From Streptomyces sp. NBC_00358 (GTDB lineage Bacteria; Actinomycetota; Actinomycetes; Streptomycetales; Streptomycetaceae): 64,000 bases of DNA. Below are positions 51,731 through 60,126 of this stretch, one piece after another. A program made the position numbers and the translations under genes. Every line of letters begins with the position of its first letter. The stretch's first letter is position 1. The notes below the pieces were generated by a model that saw nothing but the letters and a program-made list of their open reading frames with translations, was not told the DNA's origin and searched no databases. The stretch is taken from contig NZ_CP107976.1 in NCBI RefSeq assembly GCF_036099295.1, positions 8,060,001-8,124,000 on the forward strand. Direction: 5' to 3'.

Positions 51731-52762
51731 ATGCCGACCCGACCCACCCCCGACGTCCTCGCCTTCGTCGACGCCGTCAAGTCCCACTTCCCCGACATCG
51801 GGGGCACCGTGACCGATGCGGCGGAGGCCCGCCGCATCCTGGCGGCCGCGCCCGCGTGGCCCTTCGAGCCGCCGGCGGTCGGGTCGGTCGAGGACCGGTC
51901 GGTACCCGGCCCCGAGGGGGCGCCGGACATACCCGTACGTGTCTATCTGCCGGCCTCGGCTTCCGGCACCGGGCCGGCCGTGTCCGAGGCGGTCGGCTCC
52001 GGACCCGCCGTGTCCGCGCGCCCCACGGTGGTCTTCTTCCACGGTGGCGGCTGGGTCATCGGAGGCCTGGACACGCACGACTCGATCGCGCGGGCCCTGT
52101 GCAGGGACGCGGACGCGGCCGTCGTCTCGGTCGACTACCGGCTCGCCCCGGAGGCGCGCTTCCCCGCGGCCGTCGAGGACGCGTACGCGGCGCTGTGCTG
52201 GGCCGCCGGGCACCTCGGTGAACTGGGCGCGGACGAGGGCGCGTTGGTCGTCGCCGGCGACAGCGCGGGCGGCAACCTCGCGGCCGTCTCCGCGATCATC
52301 GCCCGTGACCGGGGCGGCCCGGAGATCGCGCTCCAGGTGCTCGTCTACCCGGCGACGGACGCGCGGTCGCGGCGCCGCGCGGGCTCGTTCGACGGCCCCG
52401 GGTACTTCCTCACGGCGACGCAGGGCCGCTGGTTCGCCGAGCAGTACTTCGGTCCCGGCGGCGACCGCGCCCATCCCTGGGCCTCTCCCATGGTGGCCGA
52501 CCCGCACGGTCTGCCGCCCGCCCACGTCGTGACGGCGGGCTTCGATCCCCTCTGTGACGAGGGCCACGCGTACGCCGCACGGCTCAGGGAAGGCGGAGTA
52601 CCGGTCACGGAGAACCACTACTCCGGCATGTTCCACGGGTTCTTCGGCTTCCCCGAACTCCTCGCGGATGCCCGCGCAGCCCAGCAGGCTGTGGCGCATG
52701 TCATCGCATCGACGGTGTCCGGCAGGAAAAAGAGCGGTGAAGGCGGGGGGTGCGCAGGATAA
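51731..52762 (+). CDS. Alpha/beta hydrolase, hormone-sensitive-lipase type esterase
   Basis: The 343-residue esterase has the HSL-family oxyanion motif FHGGGW (His104), nucleophile motif GDSAGGN (Ser178), and C-terminal FDPLCDEGHAYAARL ... NHYSGMFHGF, with catalytic Asp and His. The DYRLAPEARFPAAVEDAYAAL block is also typical. It hydrolyses short-chain acyl esters. There is no signal peptide. It has no operon partner, though it is 81 bases upstream of the DUF6421 gene and in the same direction. Confidence 0.93.
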   Translation: MPTRPTPDVLAFVDAVKSHFPDIGGTVTDAAEARRILAAAPAWPFEPPAVGSVEDRSVPGPEGAPDIPVRVYLPASASGTGPAVSEAVGSGPAVSARPTVVFFHGGGWVIGGLDTHDSIARALCRDADAAVVSVDYRLAPEARFPAAVEDAYAALCWAAGHLGELGADEGALVVAGDSAGGNLAAVSAIIARDRGGPEIALQVLVYPATDARSRRRAGSFDGPGYFLTATQGRWFAEQYFGPGGDRAHPWASPMVADPHGLPPAHVVTAGFDPLCDEGHAYAARLREGGVPVTENHYSGMFHGFFGFPELLADARAAQQAVAHVIASTVSGRKKSGEGGGCAG

Positions 52763-52843
52763 TCTCCCGAGATCCCACTTGCGGAAAGGAACCTCGGATA
52801 CATACGGTGTCCATACGCGAGGTTTTCCTGTGGAGGATGGGAC

Positions 52844-54241
52844 ATGACGGAAGTTCTTGTGCAGGTGGGTACGGAGGAGCGGGTTCCTCCCGTGGCCAGG
52901 GTGGTGGAGCACCCGGCATGGCCTGTGCTCAAGGATGCCGTCGAGGAGATCCGGCCCTGGCAGTCCAAGGACGGCTCCATCGACTTCGAGGCGGACGGCG
53001 CCCCCGACGCCTCCGACGTCGACCTGGCGGTGCGCCGGGTCATAGACGCGGTCGAGCGGCTCTCCCCGCTGCTGCCCCACGACGCCGCGTACCACGAGGC
53101 CCTCGTGAAGGACCTGCGCCGCTGGGCCGACGGCGGCTTCCAGGTGCCCGACTTCCTGGACGCGCTGCTGGCCTTCCAGCCCGCCGCGAACCGCGAGGAC
53201 GGCCTCCAGCACCTGGTCGTCTTCCCGATGTACACGCAGAACGGCAACCTGGACCGCAACTTCGAAGCGGTCGTGCTGCGCATGGTGTGGCCCGAATGGC
53301 TGTCCGAACTGGAGCGCACCCGGTACGACAACCCGCTCTTCTGCGGCATCACGTTCGAGGACTTCACCGCGGGCTACGACACCAACTCGGCCGTTCTCTT
53401 CCCGGAGACGATCGCGGTGCGCGAGGCGCCCGAGCGCTTCTCCTGGGGCGGCATCTTCTGTGACCGCGAAGCCGCGCGCTTCCGTGCCGTCACCGACGCC
53501 GCCGTGGACACCCTGGGCCTCGAACTGCCCGAGGACATCGCCGCCATGGTCGACGACCAGGAGCGCTGCGAGAAGGCCTTCGTGCTCTGGGACATGGTCC
53601 ACGACCGTACCCACAGCCACGGCGACCTGCCGTTCGACCCCTTCATGATCAAGCAGCGCCAGCCGTTCTGGATGTACGGCCTGGAGGAGCTGCGCTGCGA
53701 CCTCACCGCCTTCAAGGAGGCCGTGAAGCTGGAGTCCGAGGGCAACGCGCACGGCCGCGACGTGCAGTACGCCGTGCTCTTCGACCGGATGTTCCGCTTC
53801 CCCCTCACCGGCGACCGCGTCCGCAACTACGACGGCCTCGGCGGCCAGCTCCTCTTCGCGTACCTGCACAAGCACGACGTCGTCCGCTGGACCGACAACA
53901 AGCTGCACATCGACTGGCAGCGCGCCCCGCAGGTCACCAACCAGCTCTGCTCCGAGATCGAGGAGCTCTACCGGGCCGGTATCGACCGCCCCAAGCTCGT
54001 CCACTGGTTCAAGGCCTACGAGCTGGTCGCCACCTACCTCGCCCCGCACCCGGGCTCCCGCTGGGCCAAGGGTCCCGACGCCCTCGACCTGTCCCAGCCG
54101 CCCCGCAAGCTCGTCGACGACGTGCTTCCGGACGAGTTTCCCCTGAGCATGTTCTATGAGGCGCTCTCCAAAAAGCTGAAGAACGTGATCGCCTCCACCA
54201 AGGGCATCACCGCGGCCGGCTCCGAGCGGGTCGCCGCGTGA
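52844..54241 (+). CDS. DUF6421 family protein
   Basis: The 465-residue soluble protein is conserved across Streptomyces and has no known function. It contains VFPMYTQNGNLDRNFEAVVLRMVWPEWL, ALFCGITFEDFTAGYDTNSAVLFPETIAV and FVLWDMVHDRTHSHGDLPFDPFMIKQRQPFWMYGLEELRCDLTAFKEA. The last block has a DxxHDRxHSHGDLP arrangement of His/Asp residues that resembles a metal-binding site. There is no signal or membrane segment. The 3' end overlaps an upstream GTG of the SDR gene, and an aldolase-like gene follows. The three-gene order suggests a pathway of small-molecule modification. Confidence 0.85.
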   Translation: MTEVLVQVGTEERVPPVARVVEHPAWPVLKDAVEEIRPWQSKDGSIDFEADGAPDASDVDLAVRRVIDAVERLSPLLPHDAAYHEALVKDLRRWADGGFQVPDFLDALLAFQPAANREDGLQHLVVFPMYTQNGNLDRNFEAVVLRMVWPEWLSELERTRYDNPLFCGITFEDFTAGYDTNSAVLFPETIAVREAPERFSWGGIFCDREAARFRAVTDAAVDTLGLELPEDIAAMVDDQERCEKAFVLWDMVHDRTHSHGDLPFDPFMIKQRQPFWMYGLEELRCDLTAFKEAVKLESEGNAHGRDVQYAVLFDRMFRFPLTGDRVRNYDGLGGQLLFAYLHKHDVVRWTDNKLHIDWQRAPQVTNQLCSEIEELYRAGIDRPKLVHWFKAYELVATYLAPHPGSRWAKGPDALDLSQPPRKLVDDVLPDEFPLSMFYEALSKKLKNVIASTKGITAAGSERVAA

Positions 54242-54282
54242 CCGACCGCGGTAGCGAGAACATTGCTCAGGAGGCGAAGACC

Positions 54283-55038
54283 ATGGGGAACGGGGCTCTC
54301 AGCGGTGCGGTGATCGCGGTGGCGGGTGCGGGTGGACCCGCCGGCCGGGCGGCACTGCTCGCACTCGCCGAGGCGGGCGCGACCGTCATCGGCGCGGACA
54401 ACGACCCGGAGCGGCTGGCGGAGGCCGTGGACGCGGCCCGCTACGCGCACGGCGGCTCCACCGTCGTCGGCGACACCGTCGACCTGCTCGACCTGCAGTC
54501 GACCCGCGACTGGGCGACGCGCATCCAGAAGGACTTCGGCCGCGTGGACGGACTCGTCCACCTCGTCGGCGGCTGGCGCGGCAGCGAGACCTTCACCAAG
54601 ACGGTCCTCGACGACTGGGACCTGCTCGAACTGCTGCTCATCCGCACCGTGCAGCACACCACGCTCGCCTTCCACGAGGCGCTGCAGAGCAGCGACCGCG
54701 GCCGGTACGTCCTGATCAGCGCCGCCGGTGCGAGCAATCCCACCGCGGGCAACGCCGCCTACTCCGCGGCCAAGGCCGCGGCCGAGGCGTGGACGCTGGC
54801 CATGGCGGACTACTTCCGCAAGGCCGGTGTCGCCGAGGGCGCGGACGGCCCGACCTCCGCGGCTGCCATCCTGGTGGTGAAGGCGTTGGTGCACGACGCG
54901 ATGCGCGCCGAGCGACCGAACGCGAAGTTCGCGGGCTTCACGGACGTCAAGGAACTCGCCGAGTCCATCGTCGGCGTCTGGGACCGGCCCGCCGGTGAAG
55001 TGAACGGAAAGCGTCTGTGGCTGACCGAGAAGCCGTGA
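54283..55038 (+). CDS. SDR family NAD(P)-dependent oxidoreductase
   Basis: The 251-residue Rossmann short-chain dehydrogenase has its coenzyme motif near the N-terminus (VIAVAGAGGPAGRAALLALAEAG, a variant of TGxxxGxG), VDGLVHLVGGWRG, ISAAGAS (catalytic Ser) and YSAAK with Tyr160 and Lys164. ATG 54283 is chosen because AGGAGG lies 9 bases upstream; the GTG at 54238 overlaps the DUF6421 stop but has weaker support. It follows the DUF6421 gene and overlaps the aldolase gene by four bases. Confidence 0.9.
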   Translation: MGNGALSGAVIAVAGAGGPAGRAALLALAEAGATVIGADNDPERLAEAVDAARYAHGGSTVVGDTVDLLDLQSTRDWATRIQKDFGRVDGLVHLVGGWRGSETFTKTVLDDWDLLELLLIRTVQHTTLAFHEALQSSDRGRYVLISAAGASNPTAGNAAYSAAKAAAEAWTLAMADYFRKAGVAEGADGPTSAAAILVVKALVHDAMRAERPNAKFAGFTDVKELAESIVGVWDRPAGEVNGKRLWLTEKP

Positions 55039-56108
55039 ATCCTGCGAAGACCGACGCCCGGCGTCATCACGACCCGGCCGTCCGCGGTTTCGCCAGCGAC
55101 AACTACGCGGGGGCCCACCCCGAGGTGCTCGCCGCCCTGGCCCTGGCCAACGGCGGGCACCAGGTCGCGTACGGCGAGGACGACTACACGGACAACCTCC
55201 AGGGGATCGTCCGCAGCCACTTCGGTGCCGGCGCGGAGGCCTTCCCGGTCTTCAACGGCACCGGCGCGAACGTGGTCGCCCTCCAGGCGGTCACCGACCG
55301 CTGGGGCGCGGTGATCTGCGCGGAGAGCGCGCACATCAACGTCGACGAGGGCGGCGCCCCCGAGCGGATGGGCGGCCTCAAGCTGCTCACGGTGCCCACA
55401 CCCGACGGCAAGCTCACACCCGAGCTGATCGACCGGCAGGCGTACGGCTGGGACGACGAGCACCGTGCGATGCCGCAGGTCGTCTCGATCACCCAGAGCA
55501 CCGAACTGGGCACGCTCTACACGCCCGGCGAGATCCGTGCGATCTGCGACCACGCCCACGCGCACGGCATGAAGGTGCACCTGGACGGGTCCCGGATATC
55601 CAACGCGGCCGCCTCGCTGGACGTCCCGATGCGGACGTTCACCAACGCGGTCGGCGTCGACATCCTGTCGCTGGGCGGCACGAAGAACGGCGCGCTGTTC
55701 GGCGAGGCCGTCGTCGTCCTGAACCGGGACGCCGTCAGCCACATGAAGCATCTGCGGAAGCTGTCGATGCAGCTCGCCTCCAAGATGCGCTTCGTCTCGG
55801 TGCAGTTGGAGGCGCTGCTCGCCAAGGACCTGTGGCTGCGCAACGCCCGGCACGCCAACGAGATGGCGCAGCGACTGGCCGAGGGCGTCCGCGCCGTGCA
55901 CGGAGTGGAGATCCTCTACCCGGTCCAGGCGAACGCGGTCTTCGCCCGGCTCCCGCACGACGTGAGCGAGCGGCTGCAGAAGCGCTACCGCTTCTACTTC
56001 TGGGACGAGACCGCGGGTGACGTCCGCTGGATGTGCGCCTTCGACACGACCGAGGACGACGTCGACGGGTTCGTGGCCGCGCTCAAGGAGGAGATGGCCC
56101 AGCGCTAG
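55035..56108 (+). CDS. Threonine aldolase / beta-eliminating lyase family PLP enzyme
   Basis: The 357-residue PLP enzyme of the low-specificity threonine aldolase family has FASDNYAGAHPEVLAAL and FPVFNGTGANVVALQAV at the N-terminus, QSTELGTLYTPGEI, MKVHLDGSRISNAAASL, and the Schiff-base lysine in LSLGGTKNGALFGE (Lys217). It cleaves beta-hydroxy-amino acids to glycine and an aldehyde, or eliminates a beta substituent. The GTG 55035 start overlaps the SDR stop; GTG 55017 is an alternative giving six more residues. It is the third gene of the DUF6421-SDR-aldolase series. Confidence 0.92.
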   Translation: MNPAKTDARRHHDPAVRGFASDNYAGAHPEVLAALALANGGHQVAYGEDDYTDNLQGIVRSHFGAGAEAFPVFNGTGANVVALQAVTDRWGAVICAESAHINVDEGGAPERMGGLKLLTVPTPDGKLTPELIDRQAYGWDDEHRAMPQVVSITQSTELGTLYTPGEIRAICDHAHAHGMKVHLDGSRISNAAASLDVPMRTFTNAVGVDILSLGGTKNGALFGEAVVVLNRDAVSHMKHLRKLSMQLASKMRFVSVQLEALLAKDLWLRNARHANEMAQRLAEGVRAVHGVEILYPVQANAVFARLPHDVSERLQKRYRFYFWDETAGDVRWMCAFDTTEDDVDGFVAALKEEMAQR

Positions 56109-56237
56109 CGGGGACGCTCCGGCCGTTCCCCGGGTGGGCGTGTCCGCCCCCTCGCGGACCGCGCAGCAATGCATAGATATGCGGTCGCCTGAAAAGTCAT
56201 TGACTCTCGGGCGGCCGCGTTCCTATGCTCTCCGGGC

Positions 56238-56810
56238 ATGGAGCTGATCCAGAAAACCAGCGACCTGTCCGCGTACCTGGCCGCCGACGAGGTTGTCGAC
56301 CATCATCATCCGCTCGTCCGTGAGACGGCCGGGCGCCTCGCCGAGGGGGCCGCTGACTCGTATGCCTATGCGCGCCTCGCGTTCGAGTTCGTGCGGGACA
56401 CCATCCCGCACTCGTTCGACTCCGGCGACCCACGGGTCACCTGGCGCGCCTCCGACGTACTGGAGCGGCGTACCGGGATCTGCTACGCCAAGGCTCACGC
56501 GCTGGCCGCCCTGCTGCGGGCCGAGGACATCCCGACCGCGTTCTGCTACCAGAAGTTCGAGGAGGTGCACGGACTCGTCGCCGTACGCCTCGACGGCGCC
56601 TGGCACCGGCAGGATCCCCGTGGCAACAAGCCCGGCGTGGACGCGCAGTTCTCCCTCGGCGGTGAGCGGCTGGCCTTCACGCCCGACCCGGAGTGCAATG
56701 AGATGGACTATCCGGAGTTGTACGCTGAACCTCACCCGCTCGTGGTCGGCGTCCTGAAGGCAGCCCCCGACCGGCTGTCCCTGTCGCGGACGCTCCCCAC
56801 CGCACTCTGA
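56238..56810 (+). CDS. Transglutaminase-like cysteine protease-fold protein
   Basis: The 190-residue protein has a transglutaminase core: Cys82 in RTGICYAKAHALAALLRAEDIPTAFCYQ, His111 in EEVHGLVAVRLDG and Asp126 in RQDPRGN, a plausible Cys-His-Asp triad in correct order and spacing. It has no signal peptide and ends shortly after the core, so it is an intracellular small form. Known relatives include archaeal/bacterial proteases and amide-forming enzymes. The activity here is unknown. It is 13 bases ahead of a B3/B4-domain gene, so the two are co-transcribed. Confidence 0.88.
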   Translation: MELIQKTSDLSAYLAADEVVDHHHPLVRETAGRLAEGAADSYAYARLAFEFVRDTIPHSFDSGDPRVTWRASDVLERRTGICYAKAHALAALLRAEDIPTAFCYQKFEEVHGLVAVRLDGAWHRQDPRGNKPGVDAQFSLGGERLAFTPDPECNEMDYPELYAEPHPLVVGVLKAAPDRLSLSRTLPTAL

Positions 56811-56823
56811 GGCCAGGCAGACG

Positions 56824-57516
56824 ATGACTCCCACACTCACCGTGTCCGACGAGGTGCGCGCCCTCGCGCCCGGATTCACCCATGTCGCCGTCGAGGCCGA
56901 CGGACTGGTCAACGCGCCCAGTACCGAAGGGACTTCGGCCCTCCTGGACGACGCGGCCCGACGGCTGGCCGGCCGACTGGGCGGGCGGGCTCCGCACGAG
57001 GACCCGCACATGGCGGCCTGGCGCGAGATCTACACGGCGTTCGGCTCCAAGCCCTCACGCACCCGCAACTCCGCGGAGGCGCTGGCCAGACGGGCGCTCT
57101 CGGACGCGGGCCTGCCGCGGATCAACGTCCTGGTGGACATCTACAACGCGATCAGCGTGGCCCACCTGATCCCCGTCGGCGGCGAGGACACCGACCACAT
57201 CCGGGGCGCGATGCGCCTGGTGCGGGCCGCGGGAGACGAGGACTTCGTGACCGTCGCGGGCGGCGAGGAGGTTGTCGAACACCCCGACGCGGGCGAGGTG
57301 GTGTGGCGCGACGACAGCGGAGTCACCTGCCGCCGCTGGAACTGGCGCCAGGGACCGCGCACCCGGCTCACCGGGCAATCGGCCTCGGCGGTCTTCCTGT
57401 TGGAGAGCCTGGCCCCGATGCCGGTCGCCGACGTCGAGGCCGCGGGTGCCGAACTCGCCGAGCTGCTCCAGAAGTTCAGCCCCGGGGCGCGGATCACCGT
57501 CCACGCCCCGGCATGA
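56824..57516 (+). CDS. B3/B4 tRNA-editing domain protein
   Basis: The 230-residue stand-alone B3/B4 domain is related to the editing module of phenylalanyl-tRNA synthetase beta. It has HMAAWREIYTAFGSKPSRTRNSAEALARRALSDAGLPRINVLVDIYNAISVAHLIPVGGEDTDHI and CRRWNWRQGPRTRLTGQSASAVFLLESLAPMP. Stand-alone forms are implicated in hydrolysing mischarged aminoacyl-tRNA or in small-molecule metabolism; the function in Streptomyces is not established. It directly follows the transglutaminase-like gene, so they probably work together. Confidence 0.9.
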   Translation: MTPTLTVSDEVRALAPGFTHVAVEADGLVNAPSTEGTSALLDDAARRLAGRLGGRAPHEDPHMAAWREIYTAFGSKPSRTRNSAEALARRALSDAGLPRINVLVDIYNAISVAHLIPVGGEDTDHIRGAMRLVRAAGDEDFVTVAGGEEVVEHPDAGEVVWRDDSGVTCRRWNWRQGPRTRLTGQSASAVFLLESLAPMPVADVEAAGAELAELLQKFSPGARITVHAPA

Positions 57517-57550
57517 CGACTCGGCGCGCGGGGCACGCCTGCGGGACGGT

Positions 57551-58279
57551 TCAGCGGGCCTCGGCCGCGCGCACCTCTTCGGGGGTCGGCGCGGTGCCGC
57601 CGAGGTGGGCGGGCATCCACCAGGTGTCGTCCGGACCCTTGGGGCGTACGGGATAGGCGCGCTGCGCCGCTTCGAGCAGCTCCTGGACCCGCTCGCGCAG
57701 CCGCCGGCTGATGGCGCCCGCGTACTGGTCCTGAGGGGCCTCCACGGGCTCGCCGACCCGGATGGTGATCGGGGTGTGGCTGCGCTTGAAGTTGCGCGGA
57801 TGGCCCTTGGTCCACAGCCGCTGGGTGCCCCACAGAGCCATGGGGATGAGGGGAACGCCGGCCTCCTGGGCCATGCGCGCGGCACCGGACTTGAAGCTCT
57901 TCAGCGTGAAGGACTGGGAGATGGTCGCCTCGGGGAAGACGCCGACGATCTCACCGGAACGCAACGAGTCCAGCGCGTGCTGGTACGCGGTCTCGCCCTG
58001 CTGACGGTCCACGGGAATGTGCTTCATGCCCCGCATCAGCGGACCGGAGATCTTGTGCCGGAAGACCGATTCCTTCGCCATGAAACGCACCAGGCGCTTC
58101 TGCGGCAGGGCGGCCAGGCCGTCGAAGATGAAGTCCAGGTAGCTGATGTGGTTGCTGACCAGCACGGCGCCGCCCGAGCGCGGAATGTTCTCCGATCCCT
58201 TGCAGTCGATCTTGAGGTCCCACGCCTTGAAGAGCGTTTGGGCGAGGCCGACGACGGGACGGTAGACAAGCTCTGCCAT
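57551..58279 (-). CDS. Lysophospholipid acyltransferase (PlsC family)
   Basis: The 242-residue protein has the PlsC catalytic motif NHISYLD (VSNHISYLDFIFDG, around residue 42) and a second block GVFPEATISQSFTLKSFKSGAARMAQEAGVPLIPMALWG. The N-terminus has a short hydrophobic region but no clear transmembrane helix, so it is probably peripheral to the inner face of the membrane. It acylates lysophosphatidic acid or a related lysolipid in phospholipid synthesis. The ATG at 58279 opens the conserved protein. It is convergent with the B3/B4-domain gene. Confidence 0.92.
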   Translation of the reverse strand: MAELVYRPVVGLAQTLFKAWDLKIDCKGSENIPRSGGAVLVSNHISYLDFIFDGLAALPQKRLVRFMAKESVFRHKISGPLMRGMKHIPVDRQQGETAYQHALDSLRSGEIVGVFPEATISQSFTLKSFKSGAARMAQEAGVPLIPMALWGTQRLWTKGHPRNFKRSHTPITIRVGEPVEAPQDQYAGAISRRLRERVQELLEAAQRAYPVRPKGPDDTWWMPAHLGGTAPTPEEVRAAEAR

Positions 58280-58465
58280 GGACGGGGTGGACCCTTCTCT
58301 CTGCCTGGGAAGGGGTCTCCCGGCGGGAAAGTTACGCAGCCGTAGGTTTACGGCATTGCGCAGATCGTGCCCGAAGAACGGACGGGAGGCCAGCCCCGGT
58401 GCCGTGGAACGGCGAGATCCTCGTCACGTCGCTCCCTTGATCCACCTCGGAGTTTTAACCCGTCT

Positions 58466-58882
58466 TTACTTAGCGCGTACCGTCACGCGACGCACAACCA
58501 GGTACATCTCACACCCGAGGCAGTACCCGAACGCGGCATTGAGAAACGCCGCGGCCAGGGCGCACCCGGTTGCCGCCGACCCCAGCCACTGCGGACCCGC
58601 GGTCCAGCCGATCAGGCCCACCACCGCGAAGGCGAGCCCGACCGCCTGCGCGAACCGCGGGGGCTCCGGCGCCTCGAACTCCGTCGGCGGCCCGAGCCGC
58701 GGCCGTACCGCCTTCCGGAAGACCCAGCCGTACGGCGAGCGCGTCACGCCGCCCGCCGCGCCCAGGGCGAACGCCAGGGTCTGCCACGCCAGCAGCCAGA
58801 CGCTCCCCGTGATCAGCGTCACCGCCAGCACGACGGTCGTCACGGCCGCACCGAACCGCGGCCCTCTCGTATCGATGTCCAT
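58466..58882 (-). CDS. DUF4395 integral membrane protein
   Basis: The 138-residue protein has four hydrophobic helices (VTTVVLAVTLITGSVWLLAWQTLAFALGAAGG, VGLAFAVVGLIGW and a C-terminal LAAAFLNAAFGYCLGCEMYL) and the DUF4395 signature region around FRKAVRPRLGPPTEFEAPEPPRFAQ. The C-terminal motif YCLGCEMYL has a CxxC pair near the membrane surface, compatible with a thiol-disulfide function. It is divergent from a thioredoxin-like gene 60 bases away, so the two probably act in one membrane thiol-redox pathway. The function is unproven. Confidence 0.88.
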   Translation of the reverse strand: MDIDTRGPRFGAAVTTVVLAVTLITGSVWLLAWQTLAFALGAAGGVTRSPYGWVFRKAVRPRLGPPTEFEAPEPPRFAQAVGLAFAVVGLIGWTAGPQWLGSAATGCALAAAFLNAAFGYCLGCEMYLVVRRVTVRAK

Positions 58883-58942
58883 GCTTCAAGCATTCCGTAC
58901 CGAGGGCGCCGGGCGGCCCCGGGAATCTTTGCGGTCTCGTGA

Positions 58943-59371
58943 ATGCTTGTGCAGGTGATGAACGGACTTGTGGTGTGTGTGCTGGTGCTCGCGGCGGCGA
59001 GCGTCTACGGAGTGCTGCACCGGCGGCGGAGCGGGAGGGTGCGTGTGCGCGGGCGTGACGGCGGAAAGCGGCTCGGCGCGGCGGAGTTGGGGGAGGGCCT
59101 CGGCGAACGGGCCACTCTGGTGCAGTTCTCCAGCGCCTTCTGCGCTCCCTGCCGCGCCACCCGACGGGTGCTCGGCGAGGTGGCCGGCATGGTCCCCGGC
59201 GTGTCCCACGTGGAGATCGACGCCGAGGACCACCTCGACCTCGTACGCGATCTCGGCATCCTCAAGACGCCCACCGTGCTGGTGCTCGACGCCGACGGAC
59301 TGATCGTGCGGCGGGCGACCGGACAGCCGCGCAAGGCGGACGTCATCGCGGCGCTCGGCGAGGCCGTCTGA
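58943..59371 (+). CDS. Membrane-anchored thioredoxin-fold protein
   Basis: An N-terminal hydrophobic helix (VMNGLVVCVLVLAAASVYGVL) is followed by a basic linker (HRRRSGRVRVRGRDGG) and a thioredoxin domain with the redox motif CAPC (Cys67/Cys70) in FSSAFCAPCRATRRVL and cis-Pro loop ILKTPTVLVLDADG. The total is 142 residues. By the positive-inside rule the domain would be cytoplasmic. The start at 58943 lacks a good ribosome site, and ATG 58958 is an alternative. It is divergent from DUF4395. Confidence 0.9.
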   Translation: MLVQVMNGLVVCVLVLAAASVYGVLHRRRSGRVRVRGRDGGKRLGAAELGEGLGERATLVQFSSAFCAPCRATRRVLGEVAGMVPGVSHVEIDAEDHLDLVRDLGILKTPTVLVLDADGLIVRRATGQPRKADVIAALGEAV

Positions 59372-59452
59372 ACCGTGACGATCATGGTGAGGCATCTCCC
59401 ATATGCGGGTACGCCCTTGACGTCGCCCGTCGCCTATCGTCAGCCTGACCGT

Positions 59453-59536
59453 ATGTCCCCGGGAACCCTTCTCCATGAGCTCGTCGACGTGCATCCGGCA
59501 GTCCGCACCACCGGTGCGCGCGGTCCGGGCTGTTGA
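59453..59536 (+). CDS. Putative small ORF upstream of the flavin reductase gene
   Basis: ATG 59453 to TGA 59536 encodes 27 residues (MSPGTLLHELVDVHPAVRT...GPGC). It sits downstream of a TTGACG/TATCGT pair with too short a spacer (12 bases) to be a standard promoter, 80 bases before the reductase start. A leader peptide is possible. It may be a chance ORF in GC-rich DNA. Confidence 0.2.
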   Translation: MSPGTLLHELVDVHPAVRTTGARGPGC

Positions 59537-59616
59537 ACGGCCAACGCCCGTCGCCCGCTCCCGGTTCCGCCCGGGTGGCGGGAACCCCACGTCGGCTCTC
59601 GCAGAAGGACTGTTCC

Positions 59617-60126
59617 ATGACGGCCACGCCCGGCCTCGGCACTCCGCACCCCGCCTCCCCGGATCTGCTGCGCTCCGTGTTCCGGCGGCACGCGGCGGGT
59701 GTGGCCGTGATCACCGCCTCGGGGGGCCGCGGGCCCGTCGGGTTCACCGCCACCTCGCTCACCTCGGTCTCGGCCGACCCTCCGGTCGTCTCGTTCGGCA
59801 TCGGCACCGGCGCCTCAAGCTGGCCCGCGATATCCGAGGCCGGCCATGTCGGCGTCCATGTGCTCGGCGAGCACCAGCGGGAGCTGGCTGCCACCTTCGC
59901 CCGCAGCGGCGCCGACCGGTTCGGCTCGCCCACCCGTTGGAGCAATGGGCCCGAGGGGGTTCCCGTGCTCGACGACGTCCTCGCCTGGCTGGTGTGCCGG
60001 GTCGTGGCGCGGGTACCTGCCGGGGATCACCGGATCGTCCTGGCCGAGGTCGTCCTGGGTGATCCGACGGGTACGGGCAGCCCGCTGCTCTATCACCAGG
60101 GGCGCTTCAACGGCCTGCGCGACTGA
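59617..60126 (+). CDS. Flavin reductase family protein
   Basis: This 169-residue protein is a split-barrel FMN-binding flavin reductase. It has RSVFRRHAAGVAVITASGGRGPVGFTATSLTSVSADPPVVSFGIG, the FMN-binding block, followed by HVGVHVLGEHQRELAATFARSGADRFGS and the C-terminal PLLYHQGRFNGL. It reduces free FMN or FAD with NAD(P)H and supplies flavin-dependent enzymes. The ATG 59617 has AAGGA upstream. It precedes etfB by 218 bases in the same direction and may be functionally linked to it. Confidence 0.9.
   Translation: MTATPGLGTPHPASPDLLRSVFRRHAAGVAVITASGGRGPVGFTATSLTSVSADPPVVSFGIGTGASSWPAISEAGHVGVHVLGEHQRELAATFARSGADRFGSPTRWSNGPEGVPVLDDVLAWLVCRVVARVPAGDHRIVLAEVVLGDPTGTGSPLLYHQGRFNGLRD

Noticed and set aside
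52780..52807. Promoter TTGCGG-N16-CATACG before the DUF6421 gene
   Set aside because: Both boxes are poor matches. The repeated CATACG at 52802 and 52813 might mean something, but not enough to call.
51650..54049. 799-codon open frame on the - strand over the esterase and DUF6421 genes
   Set aside because: Antisense shadow of two well-supported genes.
59453..59536. Similarity of the small ORF to the Cys-rich leader peptides of sulfur genes
   Set aside because: Those end in an RHVDLQR...C-type motif. This ORF shares only a terminal Cys, so no family assignment is made.
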